Positions 9,592 through 21,363 of a DNA stretch of 64,000 bases are shown here, in pieces. How positions within the stretch are numbered: the stretch's first letter is position 1; each line of letters begins with the position of its first letter. The notes beneath the pieces were generated by a model. The model ran no database searches. It had not been told where the DNA came from and saw only the letters and a list, made by a program, of their open reading frames with translations. Origin of the DNA: Hygrophila difformis (taxonomy: Eukaryota; Streptophyta; Magnoliopsida; Lamiales; Acanthaceae); assembly GCA_030278955.1 (NCBI GenBank), contig JAOANR010000002.1, positions 27,390,057 to 27,454,056 on the forward strand, written 5' to 3'. The position numbers and the translations under genes were made by a program.

Positions 9592-12500
9592 TGAAACTTT
9601 TGACAATTTCCACACACGAGTATTTCTAAAATATCCCAATTTAAATTTATTAAATGAAAAGAGTTAAGATTCATGGGAAAGGGGTTTAAGGATATAGTTC
9701 ACTTTTTATTACTCATGAGGGGAAACTTTGAGTTCAGACGGTGTTATGGACCTCCCTGGCATGAAACTTTTGACAGCTTCCTGCCTTGAAGATCCTTGCC
9801 ATGAAATTTTTGACAAGTTCCCACTACATGAGTATTTTCTGAAAAATCATAATCCTGGTTTTTAATTTTATTTAAGGAAACCAATTTATGAAGACGGAGT
9901 TGGGATTAGGGATATATTTATAGGTTGTCACGTTTTTATTACTCGTGTTAAGAAACTGTGGCCCGAAAGCGCACGGTGTCAAAAATTGCAGTAATTTATA
10001 GTAAGACCGGATCGTTCACTGGAGGATGTGCGATAGAAGTAGGGCCCACGTCGTTTTATAAGATTTTCCACTCGGTTACTCGATTCAAGTTTGTGTTTTG
10101 ACTATCAACTACTTGACAGAATTTAAACTAAATTATGAAAGCAATAAAATAAAGCAGATAAAATTATTCCAGAAAGCGAATTAAATTAATCTAAGAAAGC
10201 AATAGTATTTATTCTAAGAAAGCGGTTAAGATTGTTCTAAGAAAGCAGATTTAAAGTGAGACAGAAGGGACATAAAGAAAATGATAAAAATTAGACAAGA
10301 TTTAGATGAAACACAATTAAACTTCCATTTTAATACACAGATCTTAGCTTGGGATAATCCATCAGTTAGCTAACTCTCATGCTCTCTATACCATGTTCCC
10401 TTTAACAGACAGGTACTTACGGTAAAAGTTTACATGCTCTTAAGAGAATAAATTCTAAGATACCACAGACGCATAACTACCCTTGCAATGCATTGCTAAG
10501 GTATATTATTTATCTGTGGTGGACAAGCAACACCTGACAAATCATTAGTTGAAGTGTCAAGTACTCCCATCATTCCCCCATGTCACACCCAAAGATTCTA
10601 ATTAAGCCTGAACTATCCCTTAACTCTCAGTCCTAGTAGCAGTTACACAACTCTCAATACAACCGAGTAACCTCTAAAGAAAGCAGTTAAAAGAAAGTGG
10701 TAAAGAAAGCATTTAAAATCCTATCACTCGGAGGTTTTTGAAAGTCTGACCCTGGTAGTAAAAGAAAGCCCCCAGTCAAAATGACTGGGTGTGGATCAAG
10801 AATTCCCTATTCTCGGTGAACCGCTCGCAGTGTTCACTTCCCGTCGGGTGGTTATGAGATACAAACTAATGAAATAAACTAATAAATTAGTTCATTCCGG
10901 ATGCACTCACTCAGGACTCAAAAATAGGCTTTGGCAGAAGAGGACAGCAGTTGAAAGGAACTCAACCCTACCTTAGAAGATAACCAAGGCCCACATGTTG
11001 TTCTTCTAGTATTATCTATTACACCTCATCTGAATCCAAGTGGATTCTGAGTCAATGCAATATTTAATATAAGATTTCCAACATATAGCAATTTTGGAAG
11101 ATAATAGATTTTGAAAACTGTTCCCTAAACAGGTACTAGACTCTCAATTAAAACACAGATCCTTTCAGTCTAGGTGAGACCTAATCGCTGACTCTGTTTC
11201 TAATTTCCCAAAATCAACCCCCAGTCGGATATGAATTAGTCATAACTGTAGAATTTATCCCTTACTCAGATCCGGATTTTATAAATGAATTTTTGTTGGA
11301 AATTTATCATGAGACATCTGATTAAAATCTAGACTTCTATGTCCAAGGGAAGGATCCCAAAATAATTATGACCACAACATTTACATAATAGTATCATGCA
11401 TAATTTTTATAAAGAGGTGTAAAATTAAATAACCCAAGATATAAGGTAGGTTTAGACAGAAGTTGAAACACAAAGATGAAATAGCCGGAAGTGAGAAGAA
11501 TTTTGGCTAAAGAGATGACAAAATAGTTAGGGTTAATTGGATTGCAGTTATCTGTGGTCCAGTTCCCTAATTATTAAGGTGAGATGATTTTAGACAGCAG
11601 AAGGCCTTAAACGACAGTGATCGCTATCATCAAGACTTCCACTATCTGTGAAATGAGAGAAAAACCTACATGTTTTCTCACTGTAATACTATTCAAACAA
11701 TGTTGATCGACACAGTTTGATAATGTTACAGCTCAAAATTCGGGTTTTGAAATTAAGTTAAATAAATAGAAACTGTATCCGAATAGGAGTCAACTGAGCA
11801 GCTATTATAATCCCGGATGGACGAACCGCCAAGGCTTCCACCGACCACTATCCGAATCATGCAAAATAACATCTAGTAATCAATATACAGACCACGAGCT
11901 AGTTTATCCGTGTGGGAATACCAGCCAACATTAATCTGTTATATCTCTTACGAGCTGTTTCACACAACACGGAAAAGACCAAAATAAAATAAGAAAATAT
12001 TTTTGGGTCATCTTGTATGAGAGACATTGGTTTCTCATGCAAGGTTATGGAATTTAATCCATAATTACTCTTTATGTCTAAATAATCACTCCTTCCATAA
12101 TTAATTAATTAATCACAGTCCGGATTATATACTTAGATCATTTAGAGTCTAATTTTTGTAGAAAAATCTTTTAATGGTCAATTGAACAAAGCTCTTTATA
12201 TCAAATTAATCATGGGTTGAGATCGTTGGCTTTCAACCTCAAAATATTAATATAAAGGTCCAATTAATTAATGGGATGAGGTGGAGAGTAAAAATTTGGC
12301 AAGAAGGTGCCAAGCATAATTTTCTGGTCGCGGAACAAGGATGGTGTCGCGGACCGTGGGTCCGCAACAGGGGTTTCGCGACACAAGGTTGGAAAATCCA
12401 ACTAGGGCATAATTCCTGGTCGCGGAACAAGGGTTGTGTCGCGGACTGTGGGTCCGCGACAGGGGTTTCGCGACAGAGCCCTTCCAGAATGAAATTACAA

Positions 12501-13959
12501 GCATTTAGGTCCTTGGTCGCTAATCAAGGGTTGTGTCGCGGACCGTTGGTCCGCGACAGGATTGCTTTGCGACCGGGGATTTTAAAAGATTTTTAACACA
12601 TGTTCTTTGGCACTCATGTCGCTAAACTGCCCTCCTGTCGCTAAACGTGGTTCCACGACAGGAAGTGGTCAGCGACATGGGTGTGTTCAGCACACATGTC
12701 AGAAAAGTAAAGTGGAACAGTGGCATGCATTATGCGTGATCTCACCCATTTCAGATTCAAAAGCTAAGCTAAGCTGAAAATAACCAAACAAAATTTGAAT
12801 CTAGCTAGAACATGCCTCATAAAAGGGAAAATAGAATAAGATTTAAAATAACGTTAACCCTAATCTAGGTTTGATCACTCATACACATGCAACATCATCC
12901 ATAAGAAAATCACCAACCAGTGATATAAAATGGAAAATGAAGGTCAAATGACCAAAAGAAAAGGAAAACAGTAAAAGATCCATGGGGTGTGAAACCCATT
13001 TCATGATTTTTGGGACACATTTCAAGAATATTCTCCCATTTTATTAGTGAGTTTGCTAATACCCATCATTTGGATATTACGAACCCTAAACAAAGCTTAA
13101 AACAAGAACTAAAAGTTTAGACACTGGCTACTTAAACCTTAAATGCTAGAAGCAACATTAAATAAACTACTAACTAAGCTATACTAGTGCATAAATTAAA
13201 TAATACAAAAAAAAACTAACTAAACTAAACTAAACTAAAGTAAAACTAAGAAGAACCCTAGAACTGATCTCCTACACTTGTCTTCAAGAGTGGTTTTTCT
13301 CATTTTTCCAACCCTGAGCTCATGGGGGTCACCTCATATTTATAGAAGTGGAACCTTAGGCCCATGGGCTTGATCTGAGGCCCACTGTGTCTCAAGACAT
13401 CACACACATCACATTGTGTCGCGGAACTGGAAGTATGTCGCGGAACATCACTGCATGTGGTAAGGCTTCTCGACTGGGTCTTGTGTCTCTATGGGTGTGT
13501 CTGTGTCGCTAAACTAGGGACCGTGACCGAGGTTCCTCGACTGGATGTTCCCAGACTGGTCTCTTCTTCATGTTGCATGTGGTGTCGCTAAACCCTCCTG
13601 TGTCGCTAAACCATGGACCGCGACACAGGAGCTTCCCCGACCGGGTGTTCCAGGACTGGGCTGAATGGGCCAGATGGGCTGAAATTGTTCTTTTTGTGGG
13701 CTTTTTCTATCTTTTCCCATCTTTTGTATTCCTTTTTCTTTTCTTTTCTTTTTCTCATGTTTTTGGATTTTTCTAACATAAATGTGTAATAAAATTACAC
13801 ATTTATGCATTTTTCATACCAGCTCCATATTTTTACAATTATGCATAAATCAGTCCAATTCAACTGCTTTCTTATTTAATATAAGACCGGAATGCGATCA
13901 AATGCCCGTTTTAGACACGAAAATGGATTGAAAATAATGGTCATTTCTGGCCATTATCA
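9592..13959 (-). repeat. 5' LTR (complete, 4.37 kb) of the giant element
   Basis: It is bounded by the primer site at 9591 and by the CA that also ends the left copy at 1382. The plus strand runs TGAAACTTTTGAC...GGCCATTATCA, so the sense strand starts TG and ends CA. The LTR is internally repetitive. The end motif ATGAAACTTTTGACA recurs near 9761 and 9801 within a degenerate ~200-bp tandem duplication (9592-9981). AGAAAGC-type repeats lie at 10140-10260 and 10670-10720, and a palindromic array at 12325-12575. No coding frame is supported. Confidence 0.85.
12325..12575. repeat. Three tandem ~92-bp GTCGCGGA units in the LTR
   Basis: Units start near 12325, 12417 and 12513. Each has GTCGCGGAACAAGG, then GTCGCGGAC...GTCCGCGAC, then TTCGCGAC. 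The third contains a perfect 10-bp inverted repeat, TGTCGCGGAC/GTCCGCGACA, with a 5-nt loop (12534-12558). Confidence 0.75.
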
Positions 13960-13960
13960 T

Positions 13961-15467
13961 ATGGCACACGAGGCTAGGGAGGCCTGGAATGGGAAACAAA
14001 GGGAACTTAAAAGGCTGTTGCTCGCTGAAGATAGGAGATGGTCTCAAAAATCCCGGCTACGATGGATCAAGGAGGGAGATTTGAATACCAGATTTTTTCA
14101 GGTGGTAACGGCTATTCACAGGCGTCGTAGCAACATTGGGGCTATTAAAGTAGGGGATGTCGTTTTTGATAACCCGGATGTGATAAAGGAAAAGGCTGTC
14201 GAAAACTTTCAAGCGTTATTTTCCAAACAAAGGGATCAGCTGTTTCAGGTAGCTGGGATTGGATTTCCAATGCTTAGCGAGACAGATAGGGGCAGATTGA
14301 CACGGAGTTTTTCTGAGGAAGAAATTAAATCGGCCGTGTGGAGTTGCGATGGTAATAGAGCCCCGGGCCCCGACGGATTTAATTTGGGATTTTTCAGGCG
14401 ATATTGGGACATGATCAAAGGAGATGTATTGGATGTTTTCAAACGTCTGAGAATGAGGGTAAATTGCCCAAGGAGATGGGGGGCTCGTTTATAGCATTGA
14501 TTCCAAAAGTAGAGAACCCTGTAGAGTTCAGTGATTTTCGTCCACTATCCTAGTGGGTTGTGTTCAAAAAATAGTAACAAAGGTGCTTGCAAGGAGACTA
14601 CAGGAAGTGATGGACAAGCTGGTGGGTGGGACGTAGATGGCTTTTGTGAAAGGCCGGCAAATACTAGACGGGGTCTTGGTTGCTTCAGAGACGATACACT
14701 CTACTCAAGCCGCTAGTAGAAAGGGCTTTGTAATTAAGTTGGATTTTGCAAAGGCATATGATAACGTGTCTAGGGATGCTCTGTTCAAAATTTTAGAGAA
14801 GATGGGGTTTGGGGACATATGGATTGGATGGGTTCAGGAATGTGTTATGTCGGCATCGGCAGCTGTCCTCATCAATGGCTCTCCAACAAGATTCTTTAAG
14901 ATGCAAAGGGGTTTAAGACAAGGAGACCCGCTTTCCCCATATCTCTTCGTGTTGATGGCCGAAGTGCTGAATCGAATGTTGACAAAGGCGGTGGAGGAAG
15001 GGCTGTTAGCAGGTCTGAAATCTGGTATAAACGGGCCAATTATTTCCCATTTACAATATGCGGACGACACTATATTGTTTTGCGAGGCAGAGTTGAATCA
15101 GGTGGTAATAATAAAGAGAGTACTAATGTGCCTGAACTTGACTACGGGCCTTCGAATCAACTTTAGAAAGGGTTGCTTATATAGGATAAATTGTCCAGCG
15201 GAATTGGAGAGGGAGGCAGCTGCTATGTTAGGATGTGGAGTAGGCCGATGGCAGCTGCCATACCTAGGGATCCCGATTGGGGGGAGGTTAAATGGTGTGG
15301 TGATTTGGCAACCAGTTATAGATAGGGTGGAAAAGAGGTTGGCGGGATGGAAAGGGTGTATGTTATCCCAAGCTCGTCGACTTTGTTTGATAGAATTGGT
15401 TCTGTATAGTTTGCCGGTGTACTATATGTCAATATCAAGATTCCAAGTTCGGTGGCTGCAAGGCTAG
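13961..15467 (+). pseudogene. LINE reverse transcriptase (frame-broken)
   Basis: The first piece (13961-14494) has the pre-RT motifs RLRWIKEGDLNTRFF and APGPDGFNLGFFRRYW. The frame is then lost near a G-run at 14470-14480; the following sequence would encode the IALIPKVENP stretch in another frame. From 14637 the RT core resumes: VIKLDFAKAYDNVSRDAL, RQGDPLSPYLFVLMAEVL, and the catalytic QYADDTILF with its Asp pair. The enzyme would copy LINE RNA at a nicked target (target-primed reverse transcription). At least two frameshifts make this a pseudogene. It is transcribed with the zinc-binding and RNase H parts downstream. Confidence 0.88.
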
Positions 15468-15583
15468 AAAAATTGAAACGTATATTCTTTTGGAATGAAT
15501 AGGACGGGACGAGGAAGCTTCATACTATCAACTGGGATACTATCTGCTCTAAAAAAGAAACAGGCGGTCTAGGCATCTGGGAT

Positions 15584-17149
15584 GTGCAGCGGTTTAACGA
15601 GGCGCTATTGTTGAAGTGGAAGTGGAGATTTGGTAGAGAACATACACTATGGAAAGAGTTGATAGATGCCAAATATTATCACAGTCATGCTCCTTTAATT
15701 CCAGAACCAAAGGCTGGAAAAACTCTGTGGGGCAGAATTTGTATGACCTGTGAATGTGATTGGATGGCTAGTCAGGGGCAGAATTTCTATATTCATGTTG
15801 GGAATGGAGCTTTGACGCGGTTTTGGATGGATGGCTGGGTCGATGGGGGACTGCCCCTGAAAGAAAGATTCCCTAAGATATATGCACTAGCGGTTAACAA
15901 GGAAGGAATGGTTGCAGAATTTGGGAAATGGGATGGTTTTAAGTGGATATGGCGTATACAACTGCGAAGGAACCTGTTTGACTGGGAGAGAGGGATATGG
16001 AGTGATTTGATGAACCTTCTAAATGGACAACTTCTGTGTCGATATAAACAGGATAGAGTCTGTTGGAAAAATGAAACACATGGACAATATACCACAAAAT
16101 TCTGTCGGAGCTATTTTGAAGGGGGCGGAGATGCAGACAAAAAAAGGTTTTGACAAATCTTGTGGCGTATTAAATGCCCGATGAAAGTGAGATTACTAGC
16201 CTGGAAGCTACTGCACGATGCCCTCCCAGTACGGGATGTCCTAGCAACCAAAGGTCGCATTCAGGTACCACATTTGCTTTACCCTCTGTGTGAAAGTGAG
16301 ATCGAATCTAGTGATCACTTGTTCAGTCAGTGTAAATTCGCAAGTACCCTTTGGTACCAAGGGATGGCTTGGTTTGGGGTCGAATGGACAAATCCGGGTA
16401 AAGTTAAAATTTTGATAATGGAATGGTTTGACTTTAGAAAAAAGAAGGGTTGTCGGGAGGCTCAACTGTTGATGTGTATGGTTTTGTGTTGGACAATTTG
16501 TAAAGTCAGAAATGCCGCTGTATTCAAAGGAAAACAGCCTCACCTGTGGACGGTGTTGGAAGAAATAAAATGGCGATTCCAGTTATGGTGGCAGGCAGGG
16601 GTGAGCAACATTGGATTGTACATGGTGAGCAATGAGGAGAATTTCATTACAAGCCTACCTCAGGGATATAGAAAAGTACCAAAGGCCCCTCGGCAAGCTC
16701 TGGTATGGGAACGGCCTAGGTGTGGCTGGTGGAAGGTTAACATCGATGGGTCATCTATTGGGAATCCTGGGCCGGCAGGTGTTGGTGGTGTTATAAGAAA
16801 TCATGAGGGAAAGGTAATTTTTACCTTATCAGATTATATTGGTAATACGGAATCCACTGTAGTAGAATTGACTGCGATTAATCGAGTTTGTAGGGCGCTA
16901 ATACGAGACCAGGGTTTTCCACTTCCAAAATTGGTGTTTGAGAGTGATTCAAGTAATGTGGTTCGATGGCATAAAGATCCAGGATCCATCCCATTGCGGA
17001 TGCAACACCTGTTGGATACAATACTGGTAATTTTAAATTTTGCAGGTGATGTTAGTTTTAACCACATATTTAGAGAGCGCAATGCCGAGGTGGATCACTG
17101 GGCCAGATGTGGGGCAGCTGGTGAAGAAAGGATAGAGAAATGGTACTGA
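15584..17149 (+). pseudogene. LINE C-terminal region: zinc-binding domain and RNase H
   Basis: Two same-frame pieces (15584-16153 and 16160-17149) are split by a TGA at 16151-16153. The first continues the post-RT region (LLKWKWRFG, RFWMDGWVDG). The second starts with a zf-RVT-like stretch (WRIKCPMKVRLLAWKLLHD ... LCESEIESSDHLFSQC). It ends in an RNase H fold with VNIDGSSIGNPGPAGVGGV, the Glu of VVELTAI and FESDSSNVV, so the acidic catalytic residues are present. An RNase H domain is known in one group of plant LINEs. Confidence 0.85.
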
Positions 17150-18664
17150 AGGGAAGGGGCTTGTTTCTGATGTGGATCACGATACTGCTGCTGATGTCTG
17201 AAGTTTGCTGCTGGCTCTGTTGATGTTCCCTGTCAAGCAGAGTGGGAGGACCTGATGATACTTGTTAAGATCTCTACTGCCCAGACCATTGAGGAGTTGG
17301 ATACCAGGATATGGAGGTCTCTCGCTTCAAGGTGAGGCTGCCGAAGCAAGATTGAGGTTAGGGATGTGGCCAATACTGCTGCTATTATTTATTGCTGTTG
17401 AGAGAACCAAGTGGAGATAATTAAAGATGGTGCTGAGACTGCTGTTGTTTTGAGTCCAAATGATGTTGTTGTTGCTGGGGTTTCTTGGTAATCCATTATT
17501 GCTCTTGGAGGCGCGATTGGTTATAGTGCTACTAGACAGGTCTGCTGATCCTTGCAATGAATTCATCTAGCCAACTGACATACTTTCCCGGTGAGATCTG
17601 AGCCTTAAGCTATTCGTATGTGTACTTTCGTGATGTTCATTTTGACATGCTATAACTTGCTTTTCTACACATGTTGAGCCTGCATTATGTCAATTCGGTG
17701 TCTCGGAAATCATAAGGGCAATAGGTTTTCCTCTCTGTTTTTTGGTTTTGGTCGGTTGTTAATCCTCCTACTCTCTTCTCTAATCCCATAGTGAACCTCT
17801 CTATCTAAGAATCATAGGGGCTTTGCTCCATGGGTAATTTCAGAATTGCATATGCATCCTCAATTGATATGTGATTTCGAAGTGGCATTTTTGCAGCTAG
17901 GTTGCTTAAGGTGTTTGAATGTCTTAGAAAGTGTGAGGATGAGTTTCTATCAGGCTGGAGTCTAGGTGGGTATATTGAGTGGGATTTAGATTGGTAACCA
18001 AAAAGAAAACATATTGTTATTATCACCACACTTCTGTCATCGGGGTGCGCAGCCCCTAGAAAGAAAGAGAAAAAAAAAAAGAAAAACAGAAAAAGCATTG
18101 AAAATGATACAGGAAAAATTTAAAAAAAAAAAGAAAGAGAAAATGATAAGTGCTGATTTCAGAAGTAGGGGCTGGCACCATATGTAAAGCTACTAGATAG
18201 TATGGGTTGAGAGTTGAGAGAGCGTTTTGAACTCCATTACCACTTTTCAAGTTTGATTTGGGTTTTACTATTTTGAGCTTACTATGGATTTCATTTCCCA
18301 TAAGCCTTTCATCCATCTTCCAAAATCTAGTCATGGTCCCGTTTTTGCCTATTCTAAGCCCTTGGATTCGACACAGTGGATTAGTTTATTAAATGCAGGG
18401 GAGACATGTTGTTGAAGCAAGCTAATGGATTGTTAGTTTGAATATTCACTTGAGTGCCATATTTTATGTTCACGTATTGAGAGTGAATGCGCACATGTCA
18501 CCTTTGAGGCCGATTCTACTTGATTACTAATGATTGCATGATTCGGTTGCGCTTTGGTGAGGCTCTGTAGAGACTTTTTACTGTATCCAGGGAGTTGGCT
18601 TCCCTTTGCTAGTACATTGTATTACAACTTTTGGGTTTGAATGAAATAAAATGCTATTTTCCTC
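17150..18664 (+). other. LINE 3' untranslated region
   Basis: No coding signal. It ends with an AATAAA-like motif 20-25 bases before the poly(A) tail. Purine- and A-rich tracts lie at 18056-18140. Confidence 0.6.
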
Positions 18665-18695
18665 AAAAAAAAAAAAAAAAAACGCTTGTTGTTTA

Positions 18696-19182
18696 TAAGG
18701 TTTTAAATATCGGTTTCGGTATCTATATCGGACATATAAATTTAGGGAAATTTCGAAGATATTTGAAATTTCGAGAAAAATTTTGGAGATATATGTAATT
18801 TTTTAGAAAACTAATTCGAGTTTCTGAGATGGTAAAAATAAAGATATTTCAAAATTCATAGTCCCTGTTGCTATATAAATTAGTAATATGCTAACAATAC
18901 TCATTTAATGATATAATATGCTAGTAATATTATTGATATCATGTACCATGTTGATTGATAAGAGACTTAATTTCGGGAAATATTCTAGTAATATGCTAGA
19001 AATATTTTTTTAAAAAAATTTCGGGAAATTTCGGTCAAATTTTGGGAAATTTCGGATTTCGGGCGAAATTTCGATGGAAATTTTGCAAAAAAATATTGCA
19101 TGTGAAATTTCATTTCGGTGTGTCCCGAAACCTGAAATTTCGGTCGAAATTTCGAAAATTTCGGGGATATTTTAAAACAATG
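18696..19182. mobile_element. hAT-like MITE, copy 1
   Basis: It is homologous to 51834-52392 but carries an internal deletion. The ends are TTTTAAATATC...GATATTTTAAAACAATG. The interior is dominated by GAAATTTCGG repeats. Possible 8-bp target duplicates GTTGTTTA (18688-18695) and CTTGTTTA (19185-19192) match at 7 of 8 positions. It inserted just after the LINE poly(A). Confidence 0.65.
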
Positions 19183-19274
19183 GACTTGTTTAAAGATTGA
19201 CAACAGAGTAACAATTAGCATCTGCACAACCTTCAAATATAATGTCCCAACAAGTAATATGGTGACAACAATAA

Positions 19275-19782
19275 GGGCATGTTTGGATGTGCTTTTAAAA
19301 AAAGCAGAAGTAAAAAGTAGAAATATAAGCAAAAGTCAAAAGCTTTTGTGTTTGGATGAAATATAAGCAAAAGTCAAAAGCAAAAAGTAGAAATATAAGC
19401 AAGTAGCTTTTGTGTTTGGATAGACTTTATGAAAATTAATTTTTTTTAAATGTGTTTGGATGTGTAAAAATGAAAAGTGATTTTGGAATGTAATAATTAC
19501 AAAAAAGGACATCTAGTTATATGAGAATAATATATATTTATAGTGTAATTTAAATAAAGTAATGGGTGCATTTAAGACTTTACTTGCATTACTAGGTGTT
19601 TTTGGCTTCTACTTTCGGAAGAAGCACCACATAGGCCGCTTCTCCCAAAAGCACTTTCGTGGCTTTTCGATGTACTTTTACTTTTTTCTAAAAGCCCATC
19701 CAAACACCCATTTTGTATCAAAAATACTTTTGTCAAAAGCAAAAGTCAAAAGCACATTCCAGAAGTCCATCCAAATGTGCTC
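19275..19782. mobile_element. Tourist/PIF-Harbinger-like MITE
   Basis: Imperfect terminal inverted repeats (GGGCATGTTTGGATG / reverse of CATCCAAATGTGCTC) are flanked on both sides by TAA (19272-19274 and 19783-19785), the 3-bp target typical of PIF/Harbinger. The interior is rich in CAAAAGTCAAAAGC repeats. There is no coding capacity. Confidence 0.7.
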
Positions 19783-21051
19783 TAAGACCAACTTTATCCA
19801 TGATCCACCACCCATGGTCCCCAACCGCCATGTCATTATGTGAAATAAAAAAAAAAATTGTGTCTTGGTCCCCAACCAAGGGTCGACCAAAATGAAAATG
19901 AGACCATGGCGTCTCTTATCTCTTGGCCAATGGGAATGTGACATTTGTCTCATTCCCATTGGTAAACAAAAATTTTAAATAGATTCTATTAAAATCATTA
20001 TATTTTTTATATTTAAAAAAAATATATCATATTTTATAATTTTTCATTTTATACAGATAGAGAACACTCTTGCTATATTTTTGTTAAATACATAATATTG
20101 ATAGAGTATGTTAAATTCAATTAAAATAATTATATATAATATTATGGTTGTATGGTTGAGTGGTTATTGATAGAGTATGTAAAATTGGGGTGCACGTGGT
20201 TGGGTTGGGATGGATATTGATGAGTTGGAGGAGAGAGAAATTAATTAAATAATGAGATGATTGGATGGTAGGGTAGTTGGGGTGGTCATGGTTAAAAAGA
20301 TAGTTTAAGAAATGTACCGAATACAAAAACATAAATAAAGGCAAGACCATTAACTAACTCACCGGTCCCCACCTTTGATAATGTGTTAAAAATAGTATAA
20401 ATTATAAAGGTAAGAATGAAAATTGTAGGAAAAATTGGAACATTGGCATTAAATTCCTATAATTGTCTACTGATTATATCTTGTAACATTGAACCTATAA
20501 TTTCTCTTTTCTGCGGCTTTTGCATCCTTGTTATTTAAAAAAAAAACAAAAAACAAAAAAAGAAAAAAAAAAGTGTTATATAAATGAATATCAGGAGTAC
20601 TATTCTGCTCCCGGTACACTATGCAATGGTGATGCTTTATAGCTATGATGTATTTTGTGACCCGTGTCATCTTCAACTTAAATTATTTATGCTTAATTTT
20701 TCCATTCAATGAAGTTTTAAATAAATTGTCCATACCTTTTGTCTAAGTGACTCGTTTCGAGATTCATGGGTTTACTTACCAAAGATTAATTGCTGATATG
20801 TATGTACTATTTATTTTCTTGGTTTTAGGATATCAGGTAGATGGACATTGATTGGCTATGCATCCGACTCACATTATTTTGTAAACAATACATTCAGGTC
20901 TTCGTGACTATGCATATTTGTAAATCGGAAGTCTGATGTGTATGATTTCTTTCTTATTAACATAAATGAATGGTCGTCTTTCTTATTAACATACTAAAAG
21001 GTTCGGCAAGACACGACTCTTATATATGGCAGGAGTATCGGTGGCATAGCA
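19783..21051. other. Intergenic, no gene seen
   Basis: AT-rich. A perfect 12-bp hairpin, CCAATGGGAATG...CATTCCCATTGG (19927-19962, 12-nt loop), and a short direct repeat, TTGATAGAGTATG (about 20098 and 20168), are the only structures noted. Confidence 0.5.
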
Positions 21052-21056
21052 CCCTT

Positions 21057-21363
21057 TGTTGGAATTTTGAATTGGGGAGAACAATTGAGAGTTTAGATGT
21101 TATTGTTCTAAATCTCGTTATGCATTTTTCACTAAGATTACACGGCTATTTATAGCCGGAAGGTTTACAAAAGTAAAGATATAAAATACACCATTGTTGA
21201 AAAACTACGGATACGCAATCCGCAATCTTTGACAGATTATAATTCAAACATATTGCTACTTTTTTATTACGGTTGTGGCAGCTACTTTTGACGACAGCGT
21301 GAGCATGCACTGTCGGGGACGGCGGCTGGAGCATGCGTAGTTAGGTGAGTTTATGATTCAACA
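21057..21363 (-). repeat. Copia 3' LTR
   Basis: TGTTGGAATTTTG...ATGATTCAACA on the plus strand, so the reverse also begins TG and ends CA. It carries a TATTTATAG element (on plus) near 21148. Confidence 0.92.

Larger units (their letters stand above)
1..13959 (-). mobile_element. Giant RT-less LTR retrotransposon (Asp-tRNA primed, Athila-like ends)
   Basis: Bases 1-1382 and 12577-13959 are about 99% identical direct repeats. Reading the minus strand, the complete 5' LTR runs from 13959 (TGATAATGG...) to 9592 (...TTTCA). It is followed at once by an 18-base match to the 3' end of plant tRNA-Asp (9574-9591), a 2.5-kb leader, two long ORFs, a 1.6-kb 3' region and the 3' LTR, which is truncated by the window edge. 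The full element would be about 17 kb. No protease, reverse transcriptase, RNase H or integrase motif was found between the LTRs, so it should depend on a partner for replication. The Asp-tRNA primer and very long LTRs recall Athila/Tat-type Ty3 elements; that placement is an inference. The right flank begins TATGG, and its target duplicate would lie left of the window. Confidence 0.88.
13960..18682 (+). mobile_element. LINE retrotransposon, broken, 5' side interrupted by the giant LTR element
   Basis: The order is endonuclease-linker/RT, zinc-binding region, RNase H, a ~1.5-kb 3' region with ATGAAATAAAATG near the end, and an 18-A tail at 18665-18682. The 5' part is missing because the LTR element ends at 13959 in mid-frame; the rest presumably lies left of the window. 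Frames shift or stop several times (near 14470, 14580, 15465 and 16151), so the copy cannot make a full protein. Confidence 0.88.
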
